Shown piece after piece: positions 16,581-26,658 of a DNA stretch of 64,000 bases (positions are counted from its first letter, which is position 1; every line of letters starts with the position of its first letter). The notes under the pieces are model-generated. The model was not told where the DNA came from. It was given only the letters and a program-made list of their open reading frames with translations, and did no database searches. Origin of the DNA: Oceanobacillus arenosus (lineage in GTDB: Bacteria > Bacillota > Bacilli > Bacillales > Amphibacillaceae); NCBI RefSeq assembly GCF_003369575.1, contig NZ_PIOC01000001.1, positions 248,001-312,000 of the forward strand. The letters run 5' to 3'. A program made the translations under genes and the position numbers.

Positions 16581-18728
16581 GTGGTATTAGTAAAAGAGGA
16601 GAAAATCTTACAAACTTATTTTGGTTATGAAACCTTTCGCCCTGGGCAAGTTGCTACAATTGAACATGTATTACAGTTGAAAAATACACTTGCTGTTATG
16701 CCAACTGGTGGTGGTAAATCTTTATGTTACCAGATTCCTGGCTTATCAATGGACGGAACTGCGATTATTATTTCCCCATTAATTTCATTGATGAAAGATC
16801 AAGTTGATGCACTAAACTCCTATGGTATTGCCGCCACATATATTAATAGCTCCCTTACAGTGGGTGAACAACAAACACGCTTACGAGATATCGCTTCCGG
16901 TCGCTATAAATTTGTTTATGTTGCCCCTGAGCGATTTGAAGCTGGTTCGTTTGTAAATTTGGTAAGAAAAATCCGGATTTCGCTTGTTGCTTTTGATGAA
17001 GCACATTGTATTTCTCAATGGGGACATGACTTCAGACCAAGTTATCGTTCCATTGTCCCTAATCTGAAGAAGCTAAATAATATCCCTGTATTTGTTGCCC
17101 TCACAGCGACAGCAACCGAAGAAGTAATTGCCGATATTAAGGAACTATTACATATCGAGCAGGTTGTTAATACAGGATTCGAACGTGATAATCTATCCTT
17201 TCATATCATAAAAGGGAAAGATAAGACGAGCTATATTAGGTCCTTTCTTCAAGAACATCCAAATGAGTCTGGCATCATTTACACTGCAACCCGTAAACAA
17301 GCAGACACATTATTTGACCAGCTAACTAGAAGAGGCATAAATGTCGCGAAATATCACGCAGGCATGTCCGAGAATGATCGGAAACAAGCACAGGCAGCAT
17401 TTATTCATGATGAGAGCTCAATCATGATTGCGACCAATGCATTTGGAATGGGGATTGATAAATCCAATGTAAGGTTTGTCATTCACTATGCCATGCCAAT
17501 GAATATTGAATCCTACTACCAAGAGGCTGGCAGAGGAGGTCGGGATGGAGAACATAGTGATTGTATTTTGCTTTTTTCACAGCAGGACGTGCAGTTGCAG
17601 AAATTCCTAATCGAGCAATCGTTAATGGATGATACCGCTAAGCAAAATGAATATCATAAATTACAGGAAATGATCAATTATTGTCATACACATAGTTGTT
17701 TATCATCCTTTATTTTAGAATACTTCGATGATAAGGTTACGAAGATAACTTGCGGTCATTGCAGTAACTGTGTAGAACGCCAGGAAAAAGAGGACATTAC
17801 AGAGGAAGCACAAATGATCTTGTCCTGTGTGAAACGAATGGGCGAACGCTTTGGTGTCGGGATGACAGCAAAAGTGCTAAAAGGTTCTAGAGATAAGAAA
17901 CTAAAAGAATTCCGACTAGACCAGCTCACTACCTATGGGATTATGTCTGCATATACCGAAAAAGAGCTGACAGAACGAATCCACTTCTTAATTGCTGAAC
18001 GGCTGCTTGCAACCGAGGAAGGAAAGTTTCCAACGTTAAAATTGAACCAAAACTCTGTTGATGTGCTCAAAGGAAAACGTCCTGTTGAGATGTTTACCCT
18101 TACCATCCCAATAAGTGATGAAGCAGACTATCAGGAAGATTTATTTGCGCAGTTACGCACGCTAAGAAAACAAATAGCTGATGAGAAAGGCGTCCCACCA
18201 TATGTATTATTCTCTGATGTCACCTTAAAGGAACTAAGTCGATACTTTCCTGTTACAAAGGAAGACATGCTAGAAATTAAAGGTGTCGGTGAGAAAAAGT
18301 ACGAGCAGTACGGTGAAGAATTCCTTACTATCATTCAAAATTGGCGTAAGGAGAATCCGAATATAAAGCAAAAAATTCGAATTGCTGGAGATACCCCTGC
18401 CCCGAGACCAAAATCGAAAGAAGCTAATGATGATCGTCCAAGCCATATGATCACATACCAAATGTTCCAATCTGGTAAGCAAATCAAAGATATTGCTACC
18501 ATTCGAGAAATGAAAAAACAAACCATAGAAAATCATATTTTCAAAGCATTCCAAGATGGTCATCCAATTGCATGGGGAATCTTCTTTAATGATGAAGAAG
18601 AAGCTGCAGTACTTGCAGCACGCGAGCAAATTGAAGAACCCCAGCTAAAGCCGCTAAGGGAAGCATTACCTGAAGGCTATGATTATACGAAGATAAAAGC
18701 TGTTTTGGTGAAGAATGGGTTGATGTAA
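16581..18728 (+). CDS. recQ: ATP-dependent DNA helicase RecQ
   Basis: A 715-residue superfamily 2 helicase. Walker A is PTGGGKS (41-47) and the DEAH box (139-142) lies in [14 protein letters not shown]. Motif VI lies in [12 protein letters not shown] (312-323). The RQC zinc site is Cys373, Cys391, Cys394 and Cys397. The HRDC domain spans about 515-588. A further helix-turn-helix (HTH_40-like) spans about 620-665, beyond the usual E. coli RecQ end. It unwinds DNA 3'-5' in recombination and fork repair. The GTG start has AAAGGAGG upstream. It stands alone on the plus strand. Confidence 0.93.
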   Translation: MVLVKEEKILQTYFGYETFRPGQVATIEHVLQLKNTLAVMPTGGGKSLCYQIPGLSMDGTAIIISPLISLMKDQVDALNSYGIAATYINSSLTVGEQQTRLRDIASGRYKFVYVAPERFEAGSFVNLVRKIRISLVAFDEAHCISQWGHDFRPSYRSIVPNLKKLNNIPVFVALTATATEEVIADIKELLHIEQVVNTGFERDNLSFHIIKGKDKTSYIRSFLQEHPNESGIIYTATRKQADTLFDQLTRRGINVAKYHAGMSENDRKQAQAAFIHDESSIMIATNAFGMGIDKSNVRFVIHYAMPMNIESYYQEAGRGGRDGEHSDCILLFSQQDVQLQKFLIEQSLMDDTAKQNEYHKLQEMINYCHTHSCLSSFILEYFDDKVTKITCGHCSNCVERQEKEDITEEAQMILSCVKRMGERFGVGMTAKVLKGSRDKKLKEFRLDQLTTYGIMSAYTEKELTERIHFLIAERLLATEEGKFPTLKLNQNSVDVLKGKRPVEMFTLTIPISDEADYQEDLFAQLRTLRKQIADEKGVPPYVLFSDVTLKELSRYFPVTKEDMLEIKGVGEKKYEQYGEEFLTIIQNWRKENPNIKQKIRIAGDTPAPRPKSKEANDDRPSHMITYQMFQSGKQIKDIATIREMKKQTIENHIFKAFQDGHPIAWGIFFNDEEEAAVLAAREQIEEPQLKPLREALPEGYDYTKIKAVLVKNGLM

Positions 18729-18737
18729 CCAATAAGG

Positions 18738-18787
18738 AATCCGCCTAGTGAAATCTACATACTGAGCTAGATGGGTTCTTTTTTTTG
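18738..18787 (+). terminator. Terminator of recQ
   Basis: An imperfect stem (GGAATCCGCCTAG / CTAGATGGGTTC) is followed by TTTTTTTT. It lies just beyond the recQ stop codon. The remaining DNA to 18967 holds one more GC-rich hairpin (18895-18931, AATAAGCGG / CCTCGCTTATT) near the end of the aminopeptidase gene. Confidence 0.65.
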
Positions 18788-18967
18788 CTAATCTTTCCCC
18801 AAGCGATATCTTGGTGCTCGTGCTGATATCTCCATTTCTCATTCCTGCCTTTAACGATCGATTCACTTCCGTACTGTATACTATTTCAACATCCATAATA
18901 AGCGGGAGAGTATAGAGCCTCCCTCGCTTATTAAACCTGATCACATTTCACTAAGAATTTTATCTGC

Positions 18968-20209
18968 TTATCCTTTAATATCAAGCGCCCAAGTCCCATT
19001 ACGAAAAACAGCTTCTGTCGTTCCATCCTGATTCACACCATCAATATCCAATTGATCTGAACCAATCATAAAGTCAACGTGGATTAAGCTGTCATTCACG
19101 CCATGTTTATCCAATTCTTCCCCGTTCATTGCTGCCCCACCTTTTAGATTGGTTGGGTATGCTTTTCCTAAAGCAATATGGCAAGAAGCATTCTCGTCAA
19201 ATAATGTATTGTAGAAAATCAATCCCGATTGCGATACTGGAGATTCATCCGGCACGAGAGCAATTTCGCCAATTCTACGTGCACCTTCATCCGCATCCAA
19301 TAGATGGCTCAGTACTTCTTCTCCTTGTTCCGCTTTAAAATCAACCACTTTTCCATCCTTAAACGTCAGGCTGAAATTATCAATAATGCTTCCACCGTAA
19401 TTTAGTGGCTTCGTACTTGCAACCGTTCCATTAACATGATATTTATGTGGCATTGTAAATACTTCTTCTGTTGGCATATTTGGATTAAACATAACACCTG
19501 TTTCCGCTTGCGCTGATCCACCCTTCCAAATATGTCCCTCCGGAAGCTCAATTTCCAAATCTGTACCTGGTGATTTAAATACGAGCTTTTTGTAGTTTCG
19601 ATCATTTAAGACTTCACGTGCAGTTTTCAATGTTGCATTATGTGCATCCCATGCTGCCATTGGATTATCTTGATCAACACGAACAATTTTTAGAATAGCG
19701 TCCCATAAGCTTGCTACAGCATCTTCACGAGATTTGTCCGGGAAAATTTTCTGTGCCCAATCTCCAGTAGGAATCGAAATAATCGACCATGGGATTCGAT
19801 CATTCATCGTATAAGAGCGGAAATTCTTCATTTTTTCTGCGCTTGCTTTATTTGCCTTTGCAACAAGAGCTGGATCAATATTTTGTAATAAATCCGGGTT
19901 AGTAGAGCGAATGCTTAACACTGCAGCTCCTGCTTCTGCATATGTATCGTGTAACGCAACCTTCCAGTCAGGATAATCTGCAATTACCTCATCTGGCGCA
20001 TTTTCGTATTTTAATAATGTTAATTCATCATCTGCCCAATTAATATGGACATCACTTGCACCTAATTCATATGCTTTACGGACAACAATTTTAGCGAAGT
20101 CTGATCCTTCAATCGTTGCATTAATCATCAATGCTTGTCCTTTTTGTAAATTAACGCCTGTACGTAATGCTAGTTCTGCGTATTTTTCCAATATTTGTTG
20201 TTCTACCAT
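18968..20209 (-). CDS. ampS: M29 family aminopeptidase (AmpS-like)
   Basis: A 413-residue thermophilic-metalloprotease (peptidase M29) family protein, close to B. subtilis AmpS length (410). Conserved metal-site regions are seen in PTEEVFTMPHKYHVNGTVAS, DADEGARRIGEIALVPDESP, LFDENASCHIALGKAY and NDSLIHVDFMIGS, where His, Glu and Asp residues would bind two metals. Role: cytosolic removal of N-terminal residues from peptides, a sensible partner for the two oligopeptide uptake operons in this window, though not linked to them. TTGGAGG precedes the ATG. It is convergent with recQ. Confidence 0.9.
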   Translation of the reverse strand: MVEQQILEKYAELALRTGVNLQKGQALMINATIEGSDFAKIVVRKAYELGASDVHINWADDELTLLKYENAPDEVIADYPDWKVALHDTYAEAGAAVLSIRSTNPDLLQNIDPALVAKANKASAEKMKNFRSYTMNDRIPWSIISIPTGDWAQKIFPDKSREDAVASLWDAILKIVRVDQDNPMAAWDAHNATLKTAREVLNDRNYKKLVFKSPGTDLEIELPEGHIWKGGSAQAETGVMFNPNMPTEEVFTMPHKYHVNGTVASTKPLNYGGSIIDNFSLTFKDGKVVDFKAEQGEEVLSHLLDADEGARRIGEIALVPDESPVSQSGLIFYNTLFDENASCHIALGKAYPTNLKGGAAMNGEELDKHGVNDSLIHVDFMIGSDQLDIDGVNQDGTTEAVFRNGTWALDIKG

Positions 20210-20428
20210 GTCTATACCTCCAAAATAAAAATTACATCGCTTTATTCTGTCACAGTTAGAGGGAAATTACCAAAGATTTATTCCATTTTTGTAGCGTAGA
20301 GAATAAAGTACGCTTATTTACGAATAGTAAACTTTGTGTTAAAATATTATTAAGTTACTTATTGTAATTAGTTATAAAGAGATATTCCATTATATAGACG
20401 GAAATGAATCTAAAGTGAGGTGAACATA

Positions 20429-20764
20429 ATGGAGGAATTTAACTTATGTCCCCGTTTTGAAAAAGCGATGGGGCTGCTTAGTACACGCTGGGTTGGACTA
20501 ATTTTGTTTGACTTGTTAAATGGTACAAAGCGTTTTTCAGAGATGGAAGCAGACTTACCTATCAGTGGTAGATTACTCTCCGATCGCTTAAAAATGCTTG
20601 AAAAGGAAGGGATCGTCGAACGAAATATCTATTCTGAATTTCCAGTTCGAATTGAGTACTCATTATCGGAGAAAGGGAGAGAATTAGAACCGGTAATCAA
20701 AGAAATTCAACTATGGGCGGATCAGCACGTTACTCCTGAAGAGGTTGCCAAGGATGAAGCATAA
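20429..20764 (+). CDS. HxlR family transcriptional regulator
   Basis: A 111-residue winged-helix protein of the HxlR (DUF24) type, with FEKAMGLLSTRWVGLILFDL, RFSEMEADLPISGRLLSDRL and a wing in VERNIYSEFPVRIEYSLSEKG. Cys7 lies at the position of the N-terminal redox cysteine used by YodB, CatR and HypR to sense quinones or hypochlorite, so thiol sensing is possible. I take the ATG at 20429, preceded by GTGAGGTG, rather than the GTG at 20420 that is part of that ribosome site. It has its own terminator. No obvious target gene is adjacent. Confidence 0.87.
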   Translation: MEEFNLCPRFEKAMGLLSTRWVGLILFDLLNGTKRFSEMEADLPISGRLLSDRLKMLEKEGIVERNIYSEFPVRIEYSLSEKGRELEPVIKEIQLWADQHVTPEEVAKDEA

Positions 20765-20771
20765 CAACCTT

Positions 20772-20802
20772 AAGGACTGCTTTAAAATGCAGCCCTTTTT
20801 TA
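20772..20802 (+). terminator. Terminator of the hxlR-type gene
   Basis: AAGGaCTGC / GCAGcCCTT stem with an 8-nt loop, followed by TTTTTTA. Confidence 0.85.
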
Positions 20803-20843
20803 TTGGGAAAATACAGATATACTTATCCAACTTCCCCTTCGAC

Positions 20844-21368
20844 TTATTTTTCCTTCTTCCACAGAAAGTCTGCACCTAATTCATTTGCAAGCTCTTTTGA
20901 TCTATTTTTCCGATCTCTTCGCTGCTGCGCTCGATCAGGGCCACTTTCATATAGCATTTTTTCTAGCTCTGTTTCAGGATAAACCGGTGGAACAGGAACT
21001 GGTTTGCCGTTCTCGTCGATTGCAACAAAAGTTAAAAACGCAGTATTACATACCCTTTTTTCCTCTGTTAGCAGATTTTCAGTTATTACCTTCGCGAAGA
21101 CCTCCATCGATGTGCGATGTGTCCACGTCACGAATGCCTCAATCGTAATCGAATGTCCAACCTTTACTGGTGCGAGAAAATCGACCGAATCCGTTGACGC
21201 TGTTACGACGGGCTGTCTAGCATGCTTAATTGCTGCAATCGATGCAACATCATCAATATGTGCAAGCAGTCTTCCCCCAAATAAAGTTCCATGGATATTC
21301 GTGTCTGGCGGGAAAACCTGCGTCGTTTTTACTGCTAATGAATTTGCACATGATTTTGGTTCCAACAT
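20844..21368 (-). CDS. Acyl-CoA thioesterase (hotdog fold, YkhA-like)
   Basis: A 174-residue hotdog-fold thioesterase. It has the conserved FPPDTNIHGTLFGGRLLAHID block, where Asn/His and the following Asp form the active site, and the second-strand block ASTDSVDFLAPVKVGHSITI. It is predicted to hydrolyse medium or long-chain acyl-CoA in the cytosol, like B. subtilis YkhA. A basic C-terminal tail (QQRRDRKNRSKELANEL) follows. The frame opens at 21383, but AGGAG at 21376-21380 places the start at the ATG at 21368. Confidence 0.88.
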   Translation of the reverse strand: MLEPKSCANSLAVKTTQVFPPDTNIHGTLFGGRLLAHIDDVASIAAIKHARQPVVTASTDSVDFLAPVKVGHSITIEAFVTWTHRTSMEVFAKVITENLLTEEKRVCNTAFLTFVAIDENGKPVPVPPVYPETELEKMLYESGPDRAQQRRDRKNRSKELANELGADFLWKKEK

Positions 21369-21434
21369 ATAATTTCTCCTCATCTATTATTTCTTTTATA
21401 TATGCTCATTTTGTAAGTTTTTTGTTATTAATAT

Positions 21435-21606
21435 AACTGCGGACTAGTTTAGAATGATGATTTGCTCACAGGCTTACCGCTACAGAAATACACTACGAGC
21501 ATCTTAGGAGAGCTGGTGAGCCAACTCGCGCTATCGCACTTCGTTGTCTCACCTAGGCTCTTCTTCCCGCAGAAGTCTCCGTGTATTTCTTTCGCTGGGG
21601 TTGGAA
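21435..21606. repeat. MITE-like element, copy 2 (one end missing)
   Basis: It begins ACTGCGGACTAGTTTAG. It carries GAAATACACTACGAGCATC, GAGCTGGTGAGCC, GTCTCACCTAGGCTC and GCAGAAGTCTCCGTGTATTT, the same order as copy 1. The right-hand terminal repeat is absent, so this is a truncated copy between the thioesterase and cardiolipin synthase genes. Confidence 0.75.
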
Positions 21607-21719
21607 AAATCACATATAAAAGAGCGGCTTACCACTTACAAACGTGGTTAACTGAAGTAAAGCAATGTAACCTTTTAAGTGAATATCAACTTCTCTACTG
21701 AGCTGAATTTAAAATGTCC

Positions 21720-23162
21720 TCATAAAACCGGCGAAATTAATCGTGATATCGACTCTTTAAAACGGATACCAAGTGAACGTCTTTCATATAATTTCCGCGT
21801 CATTTGCGTTGATAATCTAATATCATCCTGAAAAGCAAGTGCTAAACTTTCTGCAGTATTTTCATCATAAATAAATGCATTCACTTCAAAATTTAAACGG
21901 AAGCTGCGAACATCAATATTCGCCGTACCTACCGATGCAATCTTACCATCTACGACGATGGTCTTCGCGTGAAGGAATCCATTTTGATAAATGTATACCT
22001 CTGCCCCTGCATTCAATAAATCACCACTATTTGACAAGGTCGCCCAGTATACAAATGGATGATCCGGTTTGTTTGGAATCATGATTTTAACATCAACACC
22101 GGATAACGCCGCAATTCTTAACGCATCCCGGAGACTTTCATCGGGAATAAAGTATGGCGTTTGAATGTAGATATACTTTTTCGCTGATAAAATCATTTTG
22201 ATATAGCCATTCTTAATTTGTTCCCATTCCGTATCTGGGCCGCTTGAGACAATTTGCAGACCAACATTTCCAGCAGAAACCGCATCATAATAACGATCCT
22301 CATATAAAATATGATCCCTAGAAGCCTGGTTCCAGTCTAATACAAATCTTGCTTGCATATTCTGAACCGCCTGCCCAACAACACGTAAATGGGTATCACG
22401 CCAATACCCAAACCTTTTATATTTACCAAGATACTCATCACCGATATTAAACCCACCGATATAACCGATCCTTCCATCGATAATTGCTAACTTCCGATGG
22501 TTTCGGTAATTAATTTTGAAATTAATTTTTGCAATTTTTGATGGGAAGAAAGCTTCAACCTGTACTCCAGCACGTCTTAACCGTTTTACATAACTACGTT
22601 TCATTGACCTTGATCCCAAATCATCGTATAACACACGAACCTGGACACCTTCATTGACCTTTTTAATCAAGACATCCGCAATCCTCTGTCCAAGCTCATC
22701 ATGTCGAATCGTATAGTATAACAGGTGAATATGGTCCTTCGCCTTTTGCAAATCCTGGATTAGTGCATCGAATTTTTCATTTCCATCTGTGTAAATAATA
22801 ACTTGATTATCTTGTGTAAAAATAGCATCATCATTGCGAAGATGTAAATATACCAAATCAGAGAAATGATTGATTTCTTCATCTTTAAATTCAAAACGTT
22901 TCTCTTCCAGCGCTCGAAGCTGGGACTGTACCGTTGTTTTCACTTCAATTCTCGTCTTCTTATCCCAAGTAAAAATACGACTGCCACTTATCGGCTTACC
23001 AAAAATCAAATAGAGAATAAATCCTAAAATCGGGATAAACATGAGAACCATCAACCATGCCCATGTAGAAGTTGGATCCTTTCGTTCGAGAAATACAATA
23101 GAAATACCTAGTGCGATATTTAATATAATGATCGTTCCTAATAAATATGTTAGTATTCCCAT
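21720..23162 (-). CDS. cls: Cardiolipin synthase (phospholipase D family)
   Basis: A 480-residue enzyme with two N-terminal spans (residues 3-25 and 35-55, the PLDc_N region) and two HKD catalytic motifs. These are NHRKLAIIDG (His222, Lys224, Asp229) and LHAKTIVVDG (His398, Lys400, Asp405). It condenses two phosphatidylglycerol molecules into cardiolipin and glycerol at the membrane. Length is typical of Bacillus Cls proteins. Which of the ClsA/YwiE/YwjE paralogues it represents is not certain. AGGGGG precedes the ATG. Single gene, with no clear terminator downstream. Confidence 0.92.
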   Translation of the reverse strand: MGILTYLLGTIIILNIALGISIVFLERKDPTSTWAWLMVLMFIPILGFILYLIFGKPISGSRIFTWDKKTRIEVKTTVQSQLRALEEKRFEFKDEEINHFSDLVYLHLRNDDAIFTQDNQVIIYTDGNEKFDALIQDLQKAKDHIHLLYYTIRHDELGQRIADVLIKKVNEGVQVRVLYDDLGSRSMKRSYVKRLRRAGVQVEAFFPSKIAKINFKINYRNHRKLAIIDGRIGYIGGFNIGDEYLGKYKRFGYWRDTHLRVVGQAVQNMQARFVLDWNQASRDHILYEDRYYDAVSAGNVGLQIVSSGPDTEWEQIKNGYIKMILSAKKYIYIQTPYFIPDESLRDALRIAALSGVDVKIMIPNKPDHPFVYWATLSNSGDLLNAGAEVYIYQNGFLHAKTIVVDGKIASVGTANIDVRSFRLNFEVNAFIYDENTAESLALAFQDDIRLSTQMTRKLYERRSLGIRFKESISRLISPVL

Positions 23163-23472
23163 CGTGAACCCCCTCTACCTATAAAGAACTATACCAAATG
23201 ATACTACTAAAATATAGCACAGAACCTTCTTATAAGGTAAAATTTTTGTAGTTAATAAAGTATATCGACTTTCTTACTACATATGTGCAACTATGGCTGT
23301 CACCGAAAGGCTTGGTTAAACCTAAGTTTTCTAATTAATACTGCTTATCATCACCAAAGTAAAATAAATTACTACCAAAAGGTGCATTTTGTCTCAGTTG
23401 ATACTGAATTTTTGCCTAATTTCTAAATTCGTTCTAAAATAAACTTACTATTAATGAGGAAGTGTCATACAT

Positions 23473-24369
23473 ATGAATACAGAACAGTTTAAGCTCGGAA
23501 TCATTTATACGATTAGTGCATATATTCTTTGGGGGTTCTTGCCAATATACTGGAAGCTAGTTGATGATGTGCCTGCGGGGGAGATTTTAGCACATCGGAT
23601 TATTTGGTCGTTTGTCTTCATGCTTATCCTCGTACTGGTGACCCGAAATTGGTCAAGCTTTATTCAAGCATGTAAACAAATGATCCATGATCGGAAGCAA
23701 CTAGTTGGCATCACGCTTGCTTCCATTCTAATTAGCATCAATTGGCTAACATTTATTTGGGCGGTAAATAGTGAGCATGTCATCCAAGCGAGTCTCGGTT
23801 ATTACATCAATCCGTTGATTAGCATTTTACTAGGTGTTATTGTCATGAAGGAAAAGCTGACAAGGAGACAGATATTATCCTTTGTCCTTGCAGCATTTGG
23901 TGTTCTGTATTTAACCTTTAGCTTCGGTGTCTTTCCATGGGTATCATTACTTCTAGCATTTTCATTTGCTTTTTATGGTCTACTTAAAAAGATGGTGAAT
24001 ATAAGTGCAATGTTCAGTTTAACAATTGAAACAATGATTGTGACCCCGATTGCTTTGATCTATTTACTCCTATTACCGGAACAAAGCTTCAGCTTTATGA
24101 ACCCAACCATCGTAACGAATATGACCTTAATGGGTGGTGGCATCGTAACTGCTGTCCCACTATTACTGTTTGCAGTTGGGGCAAAACATATTCCACTCTC
24201 CATGATTGGCTTTTTGCAATATTTCAGTCCAACAATTATGTTAATTTTAGGTGTTTTTCTTTACAATGAAACCTTTACAAGTGCACATTTAGTCGCATTC
24301 CTATTTATATGGTCAGCATTAATTATTTACATGTTATCCGCGTACCGTCGACCAATTCGCAACCGGTAA
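23473..24369 (+). CDS. rarD: EamA family transporter RarD
   Basis: A 298-residue protein with ten spans in two EamA (DMT) repeats. RarD hallmarks include ISAYILWGFLPIYWKLVDDVPAG-type sequence near the N-terminus, HRIIWSFVFM, NWLTFIWAVNSEHVIQASLGYYINPL, and FLQYFSPTIMLILGVFLYNE in repeat 2. The family exports small metabolites; no substrate is proven for bacilli. GAGGAAGTG lies upstream. The 310 bp before it (23163-23472) show nothing beyond AT-rich promoter-like DNA. There is no terminator before the downstream SAM leader promoter. Confidence 0.88.
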   Translation: MNTEQFKLGIIYTISAYILWGFLPIYWKLVDDVPAGEILAHRIIWSFVFMLILVLVTRNWSSFIQACKQMIHDRKQLVGITLASILISINWLTFIWAVNSEHVIQASLGYYINPLISILLGVIVMKEKLTRRQILSFVLAAFGVLYLTFSFGVFPWVSLLLAFSFAFYGLLKKMVNISAMFSLTIETMIVTPIALIYLLLLPEQSFSFMNPTIVTNMTLMGGGIVTAVPLLLFAVGAKHIPLSMIGFLQYFSPTIMLILGVFLYNETFTSAHLVAFLFIWSALIIYMLSAYRRPIRNR

Positions 24370-24391
24370 TTTGAATTATCGGATAAAACAA

Positions 24392-24420
24392 TTGACATTA
24401 TCAAGTAACACGTTTATACT
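24392..24420 (+). promoter_or_regulatory. SigmaA promoter of the SAM-riboswitch/metY unit
   Basis: TTGACA (24392-24397) and TATACT (24415-24420) are separated by exactly 17 bp, about 25 nt before the riboswitch 5' end. Confidence 0.85.
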
Positions 24421-24444
24421 AATTTATAATTTAGATAATTGAAT

Positions 24445-24564
24445 CTCTTATCAAGAGCGGTGGAGGGAATAGGCCCTTTGAAGCCCGGCAACCTTTAAGT
24501 TAGACTTTCTAATTTATTACGGTGCCAAATCCTACAGGTCACCCGTGATCTGGTAGATAAGAGG
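24445..24564 (+). promoter_or_regulatory. SAM-I riboswitch (S-box)
   Basis: CTCTTATC at the 5' end pairs with GATAAGAG at the 3' end (P1). Between them are AAGAGCGGTGGAGGGA, GGCCCTTTGAAGCCCGGCAACC and ACGGTGCCAAATCC, the invariant S-box blocks. It senses S-adenosylmethionine and turns off the downstream sulfur/methionine gene by forming the terminator at 24584. Confidence 0.97.
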
Positions 24565-24583
24565 AGGACCGGTTTGCGCATTC

Positions 24584-24611
24584 GCCCTCTTCTTAGGAAG
24601 GGGGTTTTTTA
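24584..24611 (+). terminator. SAM riboswitch terminator
   Basis: CCCTCTTC / GAAGGGGG stem-loop followed by TTTTTT. The upstream AAGAGGAGG of the P1 3' strand can pair with CCTCTT as the antiterminator. Confidence 0.9.
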
Positions 24612-24663
24612 TTTTCCCCCTTCTCCAGACGCTATATTTTTAAAATAAAAGGAGGAATTATGC

Positions 24664-26379
24664 ATGTCTCAATTTCATTTGCAAAATCCAGAAACAATTT
24701 TACTTCATGGTGGTCAGGTTCCCGATCCGGCAACAGGTGCACGTGCGGTACCAATCTATCAAACTACTTCTTATGTATTCCGTGACACTGAACACGCTCA
24801 AAATCTTTTTGGCTTAACAGAATCTGGAAATATTTATTCACGGATTATGAATCCAACTGTTGATGCTTTTGAACAACGTGTCGCATTGCTGGAAGATGGT
24901 ATTGGTGCGGTTGCAACATCATCCGGAATGGCAGCAATCACACTAGCAATTTTAAATATTGCTGGAGCTGGTGACGAAATAATTGCCGATAGTAATTTAT
25001 ATGGTGGAACGTATAATCTTTTTGCTACTACATTGCCACGTTACGGTATTACAGTAAAATTCGTTGATGGAACAGATCCTGAAAGCTTTCGAGCAGCAAT
25101 AACAGATAAAACCAAGGCATTTTTTGGCGAGATCATCACGAATCCTAGTCTATACGTATTTGATGTAGAGACAATTGCTGAAATTGCACATGAAAATGGA
25201 ATTCCATTGATTATTGATAACACGTTTGCACCTTATATTGCAAAACCAATTGCATGGGGTGCTGATATTGTTGTCCATTCCGCTACTAAGTGGATTGGCG
25301 GACATGGTACAACAATTGGTGGCGTTGTAGTTGATGGTGGACGCTTCAATTGGGATAGCGAACGATTCCCTGGCTTCACAGAGCCAGATGCGAGCTATAA
25401 TGGGCTTCGTTATGTTGATGTTGGCGCAGCTGCATTTGCCACAAAATTACGTGTACAGCTTCTTCGAGATATTGGAGCAAGTCTAAGTCCGCAAAGCGCA
25501 TTCTTATTACTACAAGGATTGGAGACATTAAATTTACGGATTGAAAGACATAGCAAAAATGCGTTAGAGGTTGCAAATTACTTGGATGCACATCCAGCAG
25601 TCGAGTGGGTTAATTTCCCTGGTTTAGAGAATCACCCATCACATAACCTTGCGAAGAAATACTTCACGAATGGATTCGGTTCAATCATTACATTCGGGAT
25701 TAAAGGCGGCAGAGATGCAGGAAGGCAATTAATCGACAATGTTAAGCTATGGTCCCATGTAGCCAATGTCGGCGACGCAAAATCTTTAATTATTCACCCA
25801 GCATCGACTACCCATCAGCAATTGAGTGCAGAGGACTTAAAGAAAAGTGGCGTAACTGAGGAATTAATTCGTTTATCAATCGGTCTTGAGTCAACAAAGG
25901 ATACATTAGCAGATTTGGATCAGGCAATTGCCCTTGCTGTTGGGGAAACTCCTACTTTGAAAGTAACAGAAGAAGATGCCATTAAATGGTTGCTCTCCTC
26001 CCCATTTGATCGTGATGAAGCAGGAATTCGCAAGAAAGTTATTGCTACGTTTGGGCAAATAAATAATGCGACCCAAAAATTAGCTGCATCTGGATATCAA
26101 ATTATTCCTTTCGGAGAAAACACGAGTAATCAAACATTAGCAGACATTTCGGTTGAAGTTGACGCTGTATGGACTGCTGATGGCAACTTACCGAACTCGA
26201 CTATCGAACAAATCATTAATAAACAAGGAAAAATCCTTTGGGTGGAACATCTTACGAATGCAGATAACACAATTGAGCATGCTAAGGCAGCCGGGATTAC
26301 CGTAATTAGCAATAAGGAAATTTATGAAGAATCGGTAAAAACAAGAGGGCAATCCACGAATGTAACGATTGGTGTATGA
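24664..26379 (+). CDS. metY: O-acetylhomoserine sulfhydrylase MetY fused to a C-terminal CoA_binding-like domain
   Basis: Residues 1-428 form a complete Cys/Met-metabolism PLP enzyme of the MetY type. Lys209 in [13 protein letters not shown] is the PLP lysine, with Asp185 in IIDNTFAP and SSGMAA around 87-92. It makes homocysteine from O-acetylhomoserine and sulfide, consistent with the SAM riboswitch upstream. Ordinary MetY is about 430 residues. Here a further 140 residues follow (about 435-557) with the strand order of a CoA_binding_2/YccU Rossmann domain ([50 protein letters not shown]). The ribosome site is AAAGGAGG. The reading frame is continuous, so this is a true fusion. Confidence 0.92.
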   Translation: MSQFHLQNPETILLHGGQVPDPATGARAVPIYQTTSYVFRDTEHAQNLFGLTESGNIYSRIMNPTVDAFEQRVALLEDGIGAVATSSGMAAITLAILNIAGAGDEIIADSNLYGGTYNLFATTLPRYGITVKFVDGTDPESFRAAITDKTKAFFGEIITNPSLYVFDVETIAEIAHENGIPLIIDNTFAPYIAKPIAWGADIVVHSATKWIGGHGTTIGGVVVDGGRFNWDSERFPGFTEPDASYNGLRYVDVGAAAFATKLRVQLLRDIGASLSPQSAFLLLQGLETLNLRIERHSKNALEVANYLDAHPAVEWVNFPGLENHPSHNLAKKYFTNGFGSIITFGIKGGRDAGRQLIDNVKLWSHVANVGDAKSLIIHPASTTHQQLSAEDLKKSGVTEELIRLSIGLESTKDTLADLDQAIALAVGETPTLKVTEEDAIKWLLSSPFDRDEAGIRKKVIATFGQINNATQKLAASGYQIIPFGENTSNQTLADISVEVDAVWTADGNLPNSTIEQIINKQGKILWVEHLTNADNTIEHAKAAGITVISNKEIYEESVKTRGQSTNVTIGV

Positions 26380-26399
26380 TTTAGATAGTTTCCTATCGG

Positions 26400-26452
26400 A
26401 TAAAGTGAAACTTCATTCAGTGAGGTCTTACTGCCCGTTACATGCGGGATAA
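26400..26452 (+). repeat. Dispersed repeat family A, copy 2
   Basis: ATAAAGTGAAACTTCATTCA at the start and GTTACATGCGGGATAA at the end, with GAGGTCTTACTGCCCG between. The short CCCG/CGGG arm near the end can form a hairpin. It lies 20 bp downstream of metY. Confidence 0.75.
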
Positions 26453-26486
26453 ATGTTCTTTACTAAAGTCAGTTGCCTATCTTAGG

Positions 26487-26512
26487 AATTCAATCAAACG
26501 TTTGATTGAATT
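26487..26512. promoter_or_regulatory. 26-bp perfect palindrome (operator-like)
   Basis: AATTCAATCAAAC followed directly by its exact reverse complement. The core TCAAACGTTTGA is of the kind bound by TetR-family repressors. No regulator gene adjoins it. It lies about 230 bp upstream of the ypmR-like gene, with a terminator between. Confidence 0.6.
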
Positions 26513-26552
26513 TGTCTAAGTCGATTAACTCCATATGGGTTATGCCTTTTAT

Positions 26553-26586
26553 AAGATGTCCCCTTTCCTTGGGGGCATTTTATTTG
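26553..26586 (+). terminator. Terminator (probably of metY)
   Basis: GATGTCCCC / GGGGGCATTTT stem with a 7-nt loop, then TATTTG. It lies about 175 bp beyond the metY stop. Confidence 0.65.
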
Positions 26587-26634
26587 TAGTTAAGAAGGTA
26601 TAATAACTTTTTTATTTGACTGTGTTTAACTTAC

Positions 26635-26658
26635 ATTAATATTGATTACAATATTAAT
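26635..26658. promoter_or_regulatory. AT-rich inverted repeat upstream of ypmR-like gene
   Basis: ATTAATATTG and CAATATTAAT are exact inverted repeats separated by ATTA. They are located about 90 bp before the ypmR-like start codon, a position suited to a repressor site. Confidence 0.45.

Noticed and set aside
18666-18944. 92-residue minus-strand ORF with SLKAGMRNGDISTSTKISLG
   Set aside because: It overlaps the recQ 3' end and its terminator and has no ribosome site. The peptide looks like those from dispersed Bacillaceae intergenic DNA, but I cannot confirm this without a search.
24664-26379. metY C-terminal extension as a frameshifted second gene
   Set aside because: The frame is continuous, with no ribosome site or start codon near residue 430 and no change in codon use.
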